Source of the DNA: Streptomyces sp. YIM 121038
GTDB lineage: Bacteria > Actinomycetota > Actinomycetes > Streptomycetales > Streptomycetaceae
Assembly: GCF_006088715.1 (NCBI RefSeq)
Contig: NZ_CP030771.1
Location: 8,244,001 to 8,308,000, forward strand
DNA: 64,000 nucleotides
Direction: 5' to 3'
Shown: positions 1 to 9,166 of the stretch, one piece after another
How the letters are laid out: each line of letters starts with the position of its first letter
How positions within the stretch are numbered: position 1 is the stretch's first letter
Translations under genes and position numbers: made by a program
The notes under the pieces: model-generated
Told to the model about the DNA's origin: nothing
Database searches by the model: none
What the model saw: only the letters and a program-made list of their open reading frames with translations

Positions 1-1746
1 GTCGTGACGTTGGACTCGCTGGTGGGCCGGGTGGTGTCCGCCGAGCAGTTGGAGACGGCGTCGGACACGGCGCGCGTCGACTCGCTGTTCCGGGTGGAGT
101 GGACGGAGCCGCCCCCGGTGCGCGAGGCGCGGCCCTCGCCGTCGTGGGTGGCCGTGGCCACGGCGGAGGAGGTGGCGACGCTGGCCGACGACGTGGAGTC
201 GGGCGCGGCGGCCCCGGCCCTGGCGGTCATGGACGCCGTCGGCGGCGACGAGGAGGGGGCCGCACTGTCCCTGGCCACCCGGGTCCTGGACGTCGTGCAG
301 TGCTGGCTGGCCGGGACCGGGCTCGAAGAGTCGCGGCTGCTGGTGGTCACCCGGGGCGCGGTGCCCGCCGGTGGCGAGGCCACCGTGCGGGATCCGGCAG
401 GGGCGGCCGTGTGGGGCCTGGTGCGCGCCGCACAGGCCGAACACCCGGACCGCATCGTCCTGCTGGACGTCGACGCGACCACGGGCGCGGAGCCCGTCCT
501 GGGCGCGGTCCTCGCCGGCGGCGAGCCGCAGATCGCCGTGCGCGGCCCCGCCCTCCGCGTCCCTCGCCTCGCCCGCGTCAGCGGCCAAACCCCCGACGCG
601 GCACCGGTGTTCGGGCCGGAAGGCACCGTCCTCATCTCGGGTGCCGGATCGCTGGGCGCCCTCGCGGCCCGGCACCTGGTCACCCGGTACGGCGTACGGC
701 ATCTGCTGCTCGCCAGCCGTCGGGGTCCGGACGCCGAAGGCGTGCCGGAGCTGGTGGCCGAGCTCCGCGAGCAGGGTGCGACGGTGACGGTCGTGGCGTG
801 TGACGTGTCCGACCGCGACCAGGTGAAGGCCCTGCTGACGGGCGTACCGGACGAGCACCCGCTCACCGGCGTCGTGCACACCGCCGGTGTGACGGACGAC
901 GGAGTGATCGGGGCGCTGACGCCGGAGCGCCTTGAGCGGGTGTTCGCGCCGAAGGTGGACGCGGTGCGGCACTTGGACGGGCTGACGCGTGAACTGGGCC
1001 TGGAGTTGGACGCGTTCGTCGTCTACTCGTCCGTGTCGGGCGTCTTCATGGGCGCGGGCAGCGGCAGCTACGCCGCCGCGAACGCCTTCCTCGACGGGCT
1101 GATGGCCCAGCGGCGGGCGGCAGGCCTGCCCGGCGTCTCCCTGGCCTGGGGCCTGTGGGAGCAGACCAGCGGGATGGCCGCCCACACCGACGACCTCACC
1201 AAGAGCCGGATGAGCCGCCGGGGCGGGCTGCGGGGGATGACTCCGGCGGAGGGCATGGAACTGTTCGACGCGGCCGTGGGCTCCGGGCAGGCCCTGCTGG
1301 TTCCCGCCAAGCTGGACCTGCGGGGCGTACGCGCCGGGGCGACGGCCGGTGGCGGGGTGCCGCACCTGCTGCGCGGCCTCGTGCGCGCCGGACGGCAACT
1401 GGCGCACGCGGCGGGCGGCGACGAGCACCGGCAGCTGTCCGAGCGGCTCGCGGCACTGCCCGCGGCCGAGCAGGCGACGCTGCTGCTCGACCTGGTGCGG
1501 AGCCAGGTCGCGGCGGTCCTCGGCCACGGCACGACGTACCACATCGACGCCGACCAGGGGCTCTTCGAGATCGGCTTCGACTCCCTCACGGCCATCGAGC
1601 TGCGCAACCGGCTGCGCACCCTCACCGAGCGGAAGCTCGCCCCCGGCCTCGTCTTCGACCACCCGACGCCAGGAAGGCTCGCCGCGCACCTGCACGCGCT
1701 GATGTGCGGCGAACAGGCCACGACCCCGGTGGCGCTCTCCGTATGA
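1..1746 (+). CDS. Type I modular polyketide synthase, C-terminal fragment (post-DH linker, KR, ACP)
   Basis: The last 581 codons of a modular PKS that begins upstream of the window. The first ~30 residues (LDSLVGRVVSAEQL) look like the linker that follows a DH domain. Next come the KR structural half (from FRVEW) and a catalytic KR: NADPH motif GAGSLG, HTAGVTDDG (a variant of the LDD motif of B-type KRs), Ser in VYSSVSG, and Tyr/Asn in SYAAANAF. The ACP carries the phosphopantetheine Ser in IGFDSLTAIEL. There is no thioesterase, as expected when the chain is released by the amide synthase encoded just downstream. Inference: this is the terminal extension module of the ansamycin PKS, DH-KR-ACP at least in its C-terminal part. 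Confidence 0.95.
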   Translation, partial: VVTLDSLVGRVVSAEQLETASDTARVDSLFRVEWTEPPPVREARPSPSWVAVATAEEVATLADDVESGAAAPALAVMDAVGGDEEGAALSLATRVLDVVQCWLAGTGLEESRLLVVTRGAVPAGGEATVRDPAGAAVWGLVRAAQAEHPDRIVLLDVDATTGAEPVLGAVLAGGEPQIAVRGPALRVPRLARVSGQTPDAAPVFGPEGTVLISGAGSLGALAARHLVTRYGVRHLLLASRRGPDAEGVPELVAELREQGATVTVVACDVSDRDQVKALLTGVPDEHPLTGVVHTAGVTDDGVIGALTPERLERVFAPKVDAVRHLDGLTRELGLELDAFVVYSSVSGVFMGAGSGSYAAANAFLDGLMAQRRAAGLPGVSLAWGLWEQTSGMAAHTDDLTKSRMSRRGGLRGMTPAEGMELFDAAVGSGQALLVPAKLDLRGVRAGATAGGGVPHLLRGLVRAGRQLAHAAGGDEHRQLSERLAALPAAEQATLLLDLVRSQVAAVLGHGTTYHIDADQGLFEIGFDSLTAIELRNRLRTLTERKLAPGLVFDHPTPGRLAAHLHALMCGEQATTPVALSV

Positions 1747-1792
1747 ACCCAGCGGCCCCCCTGCGAAAAAACCCATGGAAAGAGGCGACGAC

Positions 1793-2644
1793 GTGTTCGA
1801 CGTGAGCGACTACCTCCAGCGGATCGGCTGCGCCGGAGCGACCGGCGTGGACGCCGAGACGCTGCGCAGGCTGCACAAGAGCCACCTCATGGCGATTCCC
1901 TACAACGGCGCCGCCCAGGACCTCCGCGACGGGATCCGCCTCGTCGACCTCGACGAGGACGCCCTGTTCGAGACGAGCGTCGTCGACGGGCACGGCGGCA
2001 CCTGCTTCCAGCTCGCCCGGCTCTTCCACCGGCTGCTCGGTGAACTCGGCTACGACGTCACCCTGATGGCGGCCAGCACCGCCGAGGGCCGCGAGAACTT
2101 CGGGCTCGACGTGGAACACATGTTCAGCCGCGTCGCCCTGGACGGCGAGGAGTGGCTCGTCGACGTCGGCTACCCGGGGCCCAACCACATCGAGCCGCTG
2201 CGGATCACCGGCACGGTGCAGACCCAGTACGGATGCCAGTACCGCCTGGTCGAGAACGCCTCCGGGTTCGCCCTCCAGCGCCGGGGGCGGGTCAGCCGGT
2301 GGAGCGTCGTCTACACCTTCACGACGAAGCCCCGGCAGTGGAGCGACTGGAAGGAACTGGAGGAGCACCTCAACCGGGAGTACGCGGCCACCGCCGCCAC
2401 CGCGCCCGAAGCGTGCCCCATCGCGCGCGGAACGGACCGCATCTTCGGGGAGATCGAGGCGGCCACCGGGACGCACGACGGCCTGGACGTCCTGTGCGGG
2501 CGCGCCTTCGACGACGGCCAGATCGTCCTGAAGGGACGGCGCTGTCTCACGGTCCGCGGCGGCCGCGAGGAAGTCCGCACGATCAAGGACGACGACGAAC
2601 ACCGCGACCTGGTCTTCCGCATTCTGTCCGGTGAATTGAGCTGA
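1793..2644 (+). CDS. rifF: Ansamycin amide synthase (arylamine N-acetyltransferase-like, RifF family)
   Basis: Releases the finished polyketide from the last ACP by forming the macrolactam with the AHBA amine. The NAT triad is intact: Cys71 in GGTCFQLA, His109 in VEHMFSRV and Asp124 in LVDVGYPG. The length (283 aa) fits NAT and RifF proteins. I chose GTG 1793 because GAAAGAGG sits 7 bp upstream; an in-frame ATG at 1775 would add six residues. The gene follows the PKS stop by 46 bp and is followed by the AHBA genes, exactly as rifF follows rifE in the rifamycin cluster. Classical drug-acetylating NAT activity is the alternative by sequence, but the position makes the amide synthase role nearly certain. 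Confidence 0.93.
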   Translation: MFDVSDYLQRIGCAGATGVDAETLRRLHKSHLMAIPYNGAAQDLRDGIRLVDLDEDALFETSVVDGHGGTCFQLARLFHRLLGELGYDVTLMAASTAEGRENFGLDVEHMFSRVALDGEEWLVDVGYPGPNHIEPLRITGTVQTQYGCQYRLVENASGFALQRRGRVSRWSVVYTFTTKPRQWSDWKELEEHLNREYAATAATAPEACPIARGTDRIFGEIEAATGTHDGLDVLCGRAFDDGQIVLKGRRCLTVRGGREEVRTIKDDDEHRDLVFRILSGELS

Positions 2645-2688
2645 CCTCGCGCCGCGGGCACCGCCCGCGCGGCGCCCCGAAGGGGGAC

Positions 2689-3765
2689 ATGATGGCTTCC
2701 GTACCGCTGCGCCTCACCGACCACGCGTACGACGTGCGGATCGGCCCGGGGGTCCGCGCGTCGCTCCCCGACGTGGTCCGGCGCCTCGGCGCCGGGCGGG
2801 CCGTCGTCGTGTCGGCGCGCCCGCGGGAGTGGGTGCCCGACACCGGCGTCGAGACGCTGCTGCTGCCGGCCCGGGACGGCGAGCGGGACAAGACGCTCGC
2901 CACGGTGGAGGCGCTGTGCGGCGAGTTCGTACGGTTCGGACTCACCCGGTCCGACGTCGTCGTGTCCTGCGGCGGCGGGACGACCACCGACGTGGTCGGC
3001 CTCGCGGCCGCGCTGTACCACCGGGGCGTGCCGGTGGTGCACCTGCCCACCTCGCTGCTCGCCCAGGTCGACGCCAGCGTCGGCGGCAAGACGGCGGTGA
3101 ACCTGCCCGCCGGGAAGAACCTCGTCGGGGCCTACTGGCAGCCCAGCGCCGTGCTGTGCGACACCGACTACCTCGCGACCCTGCCGCGCAGAGAACTCCG
3201 GAACGGTCTCGGGGAGATCGCCCGCTGCCACTTCATCGGCGCCGCCGACCTGCGCGGACTGCCGCTCGTGGAGCAGATCACCGCGAGCGTCACCCTCAAG
3301 GCCCGCATCGTGGAGGCCGACGAGCGGGACACCGGGGTGCGGCACATCCTCAACTACGGCCACACGCTGGGCCACGCCCTGGAGAAGGAGACCGGCTACG
3401 CCCTGCGCCACGGCGAGGCGGTGGCCGTCGGCACCGTCTTCGCGGGCCGCCTCGCCGGGGCCCTGGGCCGGATCGGCCCGGCCCGGGTGGCGGAACACCA
3501 GGACGTCGTCCAGTACTACGGGCTGCCCACCGCGCTGCCCGCCGAGGCCGACCCCGCCGCCCTGCTGCGGCTGATGCGGCACGACAAGAAGGCCCTCACC
3601 GGCCTCGCGTTCGCCCTGGACGGCCCCGCCGGGGCCGAGCTGGTGAGCGACGTGCCGCAGGAGGTCGTCGCCCGCGTGCTGGAAGGGATGCCCCGGGCGC
3701 CCCTCGCCGAGCTCGTCGGCGCCGCCGAGCCCGGGCTCCCCGCGACCGAAGCGGCCCGGACGTGA
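2689..3765 (+). CDS. rifG: Aminodehydroquinate synthase (RifG-like, DHQ synthase family)
   Basis: Cyclises aminoDAHP to 5-amino-5-deoxy-3-dehydroquinate in the aminoshikimate route to AHBA. It is a 358-aa member of the DHQ synthase fold: NAD-binding CGGGTTTDVVG, HLPTSLLAQVDASVGGKT, metal ligands Glu176 (GEIAR) and the two His in NYGHTLGHA and LRHGEAV. The lysine usually found three residues after that Glu (E-x-x-K) is Arg179 here. Two ATGs lie in tandem; the second (2692) is better spaced from AGGGGG. The stop overlaps the next gene by 4 bp (GTGA). Normal AroB is the alternative, but the AHBA context favours the amino-specific enzyme. Confidence 0.9.
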   Translation: MMASVPLRLTDHAYDVRIGPGVRASLPDVVRRLGAGRAVVVSARPREWVPDTGVETLLLPARDGERDKTLATVEALCGEFVRFGLTRSDVVVSCGGGTTTDVVGLAAALYHRGVPVVHLPTSLLAQVDASVGGKTAVNLPAGKNLVGAYWQPSAVLCDTDYLATLPRRELRNGLGEIARCHFIGAADLRGLPLVEQITASVTLKARIVEADERDTGVRHILNYGHTLGHALEKETGYALRHGEAVAVGTVFAGRLAGALGRIGPARVAEHQDVVQYYGLPTALPAEADPAALLRLMRHDKKALTGLAFALDGPAGAELVSDVPQEVVARVLEGMPRAPLAELVGAAEPGLPATEAART

Positions 3766-5045
3766 ACCGCCCGCCCCGGCCCGAGGCGGGACCCGACGCC
3801 GCCGGACCCGCGCACCGCCTCCTGGCCGACCGGCTCGCCGCGGCCCTGGCCAGGCCGGTCGCGCAGCAGCCTGACTGGCCGGACCCGGAGCGGGCGAGGG
3901 CCGTGGTGGCGGCCCTGAGCCGGGCCGAGCCGCTCGTCACCCCCGCCGAGACCGCGCGCCTGGCGGAGCGGCTCGCCGCGGTCGCGCGCGGCGAGGCGTT
4001 CCTGCTCCAGGGCGGCGACTGCGCCGAAGCCTTCGCCGAGAACACCGAGGCCCACCAGCGGGCCAACCTGGGCCTGCTCACGGACATGGCCGCGGTGCTC
4101 GCCCGGCGCACGGGACTGCCCGTGGTCACGGTCGCCCGGATGGCCGGGCAGTACGCCAAACCGCGCTCCCGGCCCCTGGACGCACGGGGCCTTCCCGTCT
4201 ACCGCGGCGACCTGGTCAACGCGATCCAGCCCACGCCCGCGGCCCGCACACCGGACCCCTCCCGGATGCTGCGGGCCCGCGCCGACGCCGCGGGCGCCAT
4301 GGCCGTGGTCCGGGACTTCGAGGCCGGTCCGCGGGCGCTGCCCGACGGCGGCGGCCCCTACGTCAGCCACGAGGCGCTCGTGCTCGACTACGAGCGGACC
4401 TCGCTGCGGGCGGACCTCAGCGGACCCGAGCCCCGGTTCGCCAGCGGCCTCGGGCACTTCCTGTGGGTCGGCGAGCGCACCCGCGACCTCGACGGCGCGC
4501 ACATCGCGTTCGCGGAGCTCCTGTCCAACCCGATCGGCCTCAAGCTCGGCCCCCGCACCACCCCCGAGCAGGCCCTCGACTACGTGCGCAGGCTCGACCC
4601 GCACGGCGAACCGGGACGCCTCACACTGATCAGCCGCATGGGGCACACCCGGGTCCGCGCCGTCCTGCCGGCGATCGTGGAGAAGGTCACCGCCTCCGGC
4701 CACCAGGTGGTCTGGCAATGCGACCCGATGCACGGCAACACGTACACGTCGGCAGGCGGCCACAAGACCCGCGCGGTCCGGCACATCGCCGACGAGATCT
4801 CCGGGTTCTTCGAGGTGCACCGGCGCCTCGGCACCCACCCCGGCGGCCTGCACGTCGAGCTGACCGGCGACGACGTCACGGAGTGCCTCGGCGGCCCCCG
4901 CGGCCTCACCGAGGCCGACCTGCCCGCCCGCTACCGCACGGCCTGCGACCCGCGCCTCAACGCGGAGCAGTCGATGGAACTCGCCACCGCCGTCGCGGAG
5001 CTGGCGGCGGCCGCCGCCACGGACAGAAAGGTGAGGCTGCGATGA
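3762..5045 (+). CDS. rifH: AminoDAHP synthase (class II DAHP synthase family, RifH-like)
   Basis: First dedicated step of the aminoshikimate pathway: condenses PEP with the imino-sugar phosphate to give aminoDAHP. Class II (plant-type) DAHP synthase signatures run through the 427-aa protein: LLQGGDCAEAF, ARMAGQYAKPRS, HEALVLDYE, NPIGLKLGP, RMGHTRVR, WQCDPMHGNT and GLHVELTGDDVTECLGG. The GTG start overlaps the upstream stop. It is a little shorter than primary-metabolism AroF II enzymes (about 450-470 aa). A primary-metabolic copy is unlikely because it is embedded between rifG and rifI homologues with translational coupling at both ends. Confidence 0.92.
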   Translation: MNRPPRPEAGPDAAGPAHRLLADRLAAALARPVAQQPDWPDPERARAVVAALSRAEPLVTPAETARLAERLAAVARGEAFLLQGGDCAEAFAENTEAHQRANLGLLTDMAAVLARRTGLPVVTVARMAGQYAKPRSRPLDARGLPVYRGDLVNAIQPTPAARTPDPSRMLRARADAAGAMAVVRDFEAGPRALPDGGGPYVSHEALVLDYERTSLRADLSGPEPRFASGLGHFLWVGERTRDLDGAHIAFAELLSNPIGLKLGPRTTPEQALDYVRRLDPHGEPGRLTLISRMGHTRVRAVLPAIVEKVTASGHQVVWQCDPMHGNTYTSAGGHKTRAVRHIADEISGFFEVHRRLGTHPGGLHVELTGDDVTECLGGPRGLTEADLPARYRTACDPRLNAEQSMELATAVAELAAAAATDRKVRLR

Positions 5046-5926
5046 CCGGACCTCCTCCCGAGCAAGGACCTTCCCCCGCCACGGGGCACCCTCCCGCCCA
5101 AGGGCCGTCTCCCGGCACGGAACCCCCTCCCGCCACGCCCATCACGGGCACCACCCGGCTGTACGCCGTCCTGGGCGACCCCGTCGCCCAGGTCCAGTCG
5201 CCCGCCCTGATGAACCCGCTCTTCGCGCGCCTCGGCCGGGACGCGGTCCTCGTGCCGGTGCACGCCCGGCCGCCGCACCTCGAAGCCGTCGTACGCGGCC
5301 TGCGGCGGATCGACAACCTCGACGGCATGTTCGTCACCGTCCCGCACAAGGCGGCCGTACGCGCGCTCGCCGACCGGCGCGGCCCCACCGTGGACATCGT
5401 CGGCAGCGCCAACGTGCTGCGCCGGGAGGCCGACGGCGGCTGGCTCGCGGAGAACTTCGACGGCTCCGGCTTCGTGACGGGACTCGTCGCCGCCGGACAC
5501 GAACCCAAGGGCGCCCACGTGGCGCTCGTCGGGACGGGCGGCGCGGGCAGCGCCATCGCCGCGGCCCTCCTCGCGGCGGGCGTCGACCGCCTCTCCGCGT
5601 ACGACACGGACACCGCGCGGCTCGGCGCCCTCGTCGCCCGCCTCGACGCGCACTGGCCCGGCCGGGTCCGCGCGCTGACCGGACCGCACCCGCGGGGCGC
5701 CGACATCGCCGTGAACGCCACCCCGCTCGGACTGCGCCCCGACGACCCGCTGCCCTTCCCGCCGGACTCCCTGCGGCCGGGCGGCGTGGTGGCCGACATC
5801 GTCATGAAGCCCCGCGAGACGAGACTCCTGCGCGAGGCGGCCGCCCTCGGACACCCCGTCCATCACGGCATTCACATGCTGGAGGGCCAACTCGACGCCT
5901 ATCAGGCCTTCTTCGGCCTCGCCTAG
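5042..5926 (+). CDS. rifI: Shikimate/quinate dehydrogenase family protein (RifI-like)
   Basis: AroE/YdiB-family oxidoreductase. In ansamycin clusters RifI homologues act on amino-quinate or amino-shikimate intermediates, a side or salvage role rather than an essential step. Seen: a substrate loop with the catalytic Lys in VTVPHKAAV, NFDGSGF in place of the usual NTDGxG, nucleotide-binding GTGGAGSAIAAAL, NATPLGL, and C-terminal GIHMLEGQ. The first ~33 residues are a Pro/Gly-rich repeat (PPEQGPSP, PPAQGPSP) absent from ordinary AroE. ATG 5042 overlaps the rifH stop (ATGA), with AAAGGTGAGG upstream. It is the last gene of the PKS-rifFGHI run. Confidence 0.88.
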   Translation: MTGPPPEQGPSPATGHPPAQGPSPGTEPPPATPITGTTRLYAVLGDPVAQVQSPALMNPLFARLGRDAVLVPVHARPPHLEAVVRGLRRIDNLDGMFVTVPHKAAVRALADRRGPTVDIVGSANVLRREADGGWLAENFDGSGFVTGLVAAGHEPKGAHVALVGTGGAGSAIAAALLAAGVDRLSAYDTDTARLGALVARLDAHWPGRVRALTGPHPRGADIAVNATPLGLRPDDPLPFPPDSLRPGGVVADIVMKPRETRLLREAAALGHPVHHGIHMLEGQLDAYQAFFGLA

Positions 5927-5939
5927 CGGCCGGTCCGAC

Positions 5940-5982
5940 TACCTGACCGAGGGATGCGGGGGCGCCGCCGGGCCTCTACTTT
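5940..5982 (+). promoter_or_regulatory. RifZ-box-like activator site plus -10, promoter of the rifKLMN operon
   Basis: Box 5940-5957 is TACCTGACCGAGGGATGC; TACTTT at 5977-5982 is a good -10, 19 bp after the box. With the preceding C it reads CTACC-N8-GGATG, identical to the RifZ consensus as I recall it. The box falls where a -35 would be, so a class II activator is likely. Predicted transcript start is near 5989, giving a leader of about 160 nt. Same architecture at 10170, 13592 and 17272(-). Confidence 0.75.
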
Positions 5983-6151
5983 GGACCTGTTGGTCAGCTT
6001 TTCTTCCGACACATGACGCCGCACGGGGCGGAGTGTGCGCGACGTCCGCGACCCCGACGGCGAGTGCCCTCGCGCGCCCGCGTCCCTCTCCGCGGCACGC
6101 GGCCCCGACCGCCCCGCAGCCCGCGTCGAGCCCATCCACGGTTGGAGAAAC

Positions 6152-7312
6152 ATGAACGTGCGACAGGCGCCGGAGTACCCCGCGTGGCCGCAGTACGACG
6201 TACAGGAGCGGGAAGGACTCGTCCGCGCCCTCGAACAGGGCCAGTGGTGGCGGATGGGCGGCAGCGAAGTCGACTCCTTCGAGCGGGAGTTCGCCGAGCA
6301 CCACGGCGCCCCCCACGCCCTCGCGGTCACGAACGGCACGCACGCGCTCGAACTCGCCCTCCAGTGCATGGGCGTCGGCCCCGGCACCGAGGTCATCGTC
6401 CCGGCCTTCACCTTCATCTCCTCGTCCCAGGCGGCGCAGCGCCTCGGCGCGGTCGCCGTCCCGGTGGACGTCGACGAGGACACGTACTCCCTCGACGTGA
6501 CGGCGACCGCCGCCGCCGTGACCCCCAGGACCCGGGTGATCATGCCCGTGCACATGGCGGGCTACATGGCGGACATGGACGCCCTCGCCAAGCTCTCCGC
6601 CGACACGGGCGTGCCGCTGCTCCAGGACGCCGCGCACGCCCACGGCGCCCGCTGGCGCGGCAAGCGCGTCGGCGAACTCGGCTCCGTCGCCGCGTTCAGC
6701 TTCCAGAACGGCAAGCTGATGACCGCCGGCGAGGGCGGCGCCGTCCTGTTCCCCGACACCGAGCTGTACGAGACCGCGTTCCTGCGGCACAGCTGCGGGC
6801 GGCCCCGCACCGACCGCAGGTACCTGCACGAGATCGCCGGATCCAATCTGCGGCTCAACGAGTTCTCCGCGGCGGTGCTCCGGGCCCAGCTCGGCCGCCT
6901 CGACCAGCAGGTGACCACCCGCCAGAAGCGCTGGGCGCTGCTGTCCGGACTCCTCGGCGCGATCGACGGAGTGACCCCGCAGCGCGGCGACGAGCGCACC
7001 GACTTCCCCTCCCACTACATGGCGATGTTCCGGGTCCCCGGCATCGGCGAGGAGGGGCGCAACGCCCTCGTCGACCGGCTCGTCGAGGCGGGCGTCCCGG
7101 CGTTCGCGGGCTTCCGCGCGATCTACCGCACCGCCGCCTTCTGGGAGTTCGGCGCGCCCGACGAGACCCCCGACGAGGTCGCCGAGCGCTGCCCCCGCAC
7201 CGAGGCCATCAGCCAGGACTGCGTCTGGCTCCACCACCGGGTGCTGCTCGCCGACGAGCAGGCCCTGCACGAGACCGCCGCGATCGTCGCGGACGGTGTG
7301 GCCGCCATATGA
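6152..7312 (+). CDS. rifK: 3-amino-5-hydroxybenzoic acid (AHBA) synthase
   Basis: PLP-dependent DegT/DnrJ/EryC1-family enzyme that dehydrates and aromatises aminodehydroshikimate to AHBA, the starter unit of ansamycins; RifK/RifL together are also implicated in supplying UDP-3-keto/kanosamine precursors. At 386 aa it is almost exactly the length of RifK. The PLP lysine is Lys188 in SFQNGKLMTAGEGG, the same number as in RifK, and Asp159 in LLQDAAHAHG contacts the pyridine nitrogen. ATG 6152 follows GGAGA by 3 bp. It opens a four-gene operon with overlapping stops and starts (K-L-M-N). This is the diagnostic gene of the cluster. Confidence 0.96.
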   Translation: MNVRQAPEYPAWPQYDVQEREGLVRALEQGQWWRMGGSEVDSFEREFAEHHGAPHALAVTNGTHALELALQCMGVGPGTEVIVPAFTFISSSQAAQRLGAVAVPVDVDEDTYSLDVTATAAAVTPRTRVIMPVHMAGYMADMDALAKLSADTGVPLLQDAAHAHGARWRGKRVGELGSVAAFSFQNGKLMTAGEGGAVLFPDTELYETAFLRHSCGRPRTDRRYLHEIAGSNLRLNEFSAAVLRAQLGRLDQQVTTRQKRWALLSGLLGAIDGVTPQRGDERTDFPSHYMAMFRVPGIGEEGRNALVDRLVEAGVPAFAGFRAIYRTAAFWEFGAPDETPDEVAERCPRTEAISQDCVWLHHRVLLADEQALHETAAIVADGVAAI

Positions 7313-8409
7313 GCGTCAGGACGGCCGTCGTCGGGCTCGGCTGGGCGGGCCGCGAGCTCTGGGTGCCCCGGCTGCGCGCGCACGCCGACTTCGACGTGGT
7401 GGCCGCCGTCGACTCCGGAGCCGCGGCACGCGCGGCGTTCGAGGCCCCGCCGGGCGTCCCCGTGCACCCGGCGGCGGACGCGCTCACCGCGGCGGACGTC
7501 GACCTCGCCGTCGTCGCCGTACCCAACCATCTGCACGCCGAGGTGGCGGGAGCCCTCCTCGGCAGGGGAGTCTCCGTCTTCCTGGAGAAGCCGGTGTGCC
7601 TGACCGCCGCCGAGGCCGACGCCCTGGCCGCCGCCGAACGCGCGGGCGGGGCCACGCTCCTCGCGGGCAGCGCTGCCCCCCACCGCGGCGACGTGGCGGC
7701 CCTCGCGGCCCTGGTGCCCGATCTGGGGCACGTCCGGCACGCCGAGCTGTCCTGGGTCAGGGCGCGCGGCGTCCCGAGGGCGGGCGGCTGGTTCACCCGG
7801 CGCGACGAGGCGGGCGGCGGGGTCCTCTTCGACCTCGGCTGGCACCTGTTCGACACGCTCGCCTCGCTGCTCGGCCCCGCCCCCTTCACCCAGGTCGTCG
7901 GCGTGACGTCGAGCGACTTCGTCAACGCCCCGGCCTGGGGCGCGGCCTGGCGGCGCGACCGGCCCGCCGCCGACGCCGTCGGCGACGTCGAGGACACCGC
8001 GCGGGGCTTCTTCGTCCGCGCCGACGGGATCTCCGTGGCGCTGCGCGCCGGGTGGGCGTCGCACGAGGCCCTGGACGTCACCCGGATCCAGCTCGCGGGC
8101 AGCGCGGGCACCGCCGAGCTACGCTGCACCTTCGGCTTCAGCCCCCACCGCGACCCCGAACCCGTCCTGACGCTGACCCGCGAAGGCACCACCACGCGGC
8201 TCCCGGTGCCGGACGAGCCGATCGGCGACGAGTACCGGCGGCAGCTGGACGGCCTCGCCGCCGTCCTGAAGGAACCGGGCAGCCGCGGCAGGGCCATCGC
8301 CGAGGCCCGTACGACGGTCCGCGTCATCGAGGACTTCTACGCCTCGGCCCGCTCCGCGCACCCGCGCGGCGGCGTGCCCGCGGGGCGGTGGACGGGGGAG
8401 AGCCAGTGA
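7309..8409 (+). CDS. rifL: Gfo/Idh/MocA-family oxidoreductase (RifL-like)
   Basis: NAD(P)-dependent sugar oxidoreductase. In the rifamycin system RifL works with RifK in making the 3-keto/3-amino sugar nucleotide that leads to kanosamine. The N-terminal Rossmann fold starts with VVGLGWAGRELW (a GxGxxG variant), the family motif FLEKPVCL lies near residue 90, and GGVLFDLGWHLFD is the His-containing substrate helix. It is 366 aa. ATG 7309 overlaps the rifK stop (ATGA), and its own stop overlaps rifM, so the three are translationally coupled. Confidence 0.9.
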   Translation: MSVRTAVVGLGWAGRELWVPRLRAHADFDVVAAVDSGAAARAAFEAPPGVPVHPAADALTAADVDLAVVAVPNHLHAEVAGALLGRGVSVFLEKPVCLTAAEADALAAAERAGGATLLAGSAAPHRGDVAALAALVPDLGHVRHAELSWVRARGVPRAGGWFTRRDEAGGGVLFDLGWHLFDTLASLLGPAPFTQVVGVTSSDFVNAPAWGAAWRRDRPAADAVGDVEDTARGFFVRADGISVALRAGWASHEALDVTRIQLAGSAGTAELRCTFGFSPHRDPEPVLTLTREGTTTRLPVPDEPIGDEYRRQLDGLAAVLKEPGSRGRAIAEARTTVRVIEDFYASARSAHPRGGVPAGRWTGESQ

Positions 8410-9152
8410 CACCAGCGGCTTCGGGAGATCCGGCCGGCGCAGTGGACGGCATACGCGCGGCGGCCGGAGGGACGGGGCCGACGGCGACCGCGACGGACAC
8501 GCTCGTCCCCGTCAGGCGCGCCGTGGTCTTCGACCTGGACGGCGTCATCGTCGACAGCTTCGCGGTGATGTACGAGGCGTTCGCCATCGCCTACAAGGAG
8601 GTCGTCGGCGAGGGCCCGGCCCCCTTCGACGAGTACCGGCGGCACCTGGGGCGCTACTTCCCGGACATCATGCGGATCATGGGCCTGCCCCTGGAGATGG
8701 AGGAGCCGTTCGTCCGCGAGAGCTATCGCCTCGCCCCCAAGGTGCCGGTCTTCGAGGGAGTCGTCGAGCTGCTCCTGACCCTGCGCGTCCGCGGGATCAA
8801 GCTCGCCGTGGCCACCGGCAAGAGCGGGCCGCGGGCGCGCTCCCTCCTCGAACAGCTGGGCCTGCTCCCGTTCTTCGCCCAGGTCCTCGGCTCGGACGAG
8901 GTGCCGAGGCCCAAGCCCGCGCCGGACATCGTGGAGCACGCCCTGCGCCTCTTGGGCGTGAGCGCCGAGGAGGCCGTCATGGTCGGTGACGCGCCGACCG
9001 ACCTCGCCAGCGCCCAGGGCGCCGGAGTGACCTCGGTCGCCGCGCTGTGGGCCGTCGACGACCCGGACGAGCTGCTCGCAGCCCGGCCGGACGCCGTCCT
9101 GCACCGCCCGGCCGACCTGCTGGACCTGTGCCCGCCCGTGCCCGGCGCCTGA
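8406..9152 (+). CDS. rifM: HAD-family phosphatase (RifM-like)
   Basis: Haloacid-dehalogenase phosphatase of the PGP/beta-PGM type, 248 aa. Motif I VFDLDGVIVDS (Asp43 nucleophile, Asp45), motif II Thr in VATGK, motif III Lys in PRPKPAPD and motif IV VGDAPTD are all present. RifM is required for AHBA formation in the rifamycin pathway, presumably removing a phosphate from a sugar precursor. GTG 8406 overlaps the rifL stop. The first ~37 residues are a low-complexity Ala/Gly/Thr extension before the catalytic core, so a later start is possible, but no better ribosome-binding site was found. Confidence 0.9.
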   Translation: MTPAASGDPAGAVDGIRAAAGGTGPTATATDTLVPVRRAVVFDLDGVIVDSFAVMYEAFAIAYKEVVGEGPAPFDEYRRHLGRYFPDIMRIMGLPLEMEEPFVRESYRLAPKVPVFEGVVELLLTLRVRGIKLAVATGKSGPRARSLLEQLGLLPFFAQVLGSDEVPRPKPAPDIVEHALRLLGVSAEEAVMVGDAPTDLASAQGAGVTSVAALWAVDDPDELLAARPDAVLHRPADLLDLCPPVPGA

Positions 9153-9166
9153 GGCGGGCGCACGGC

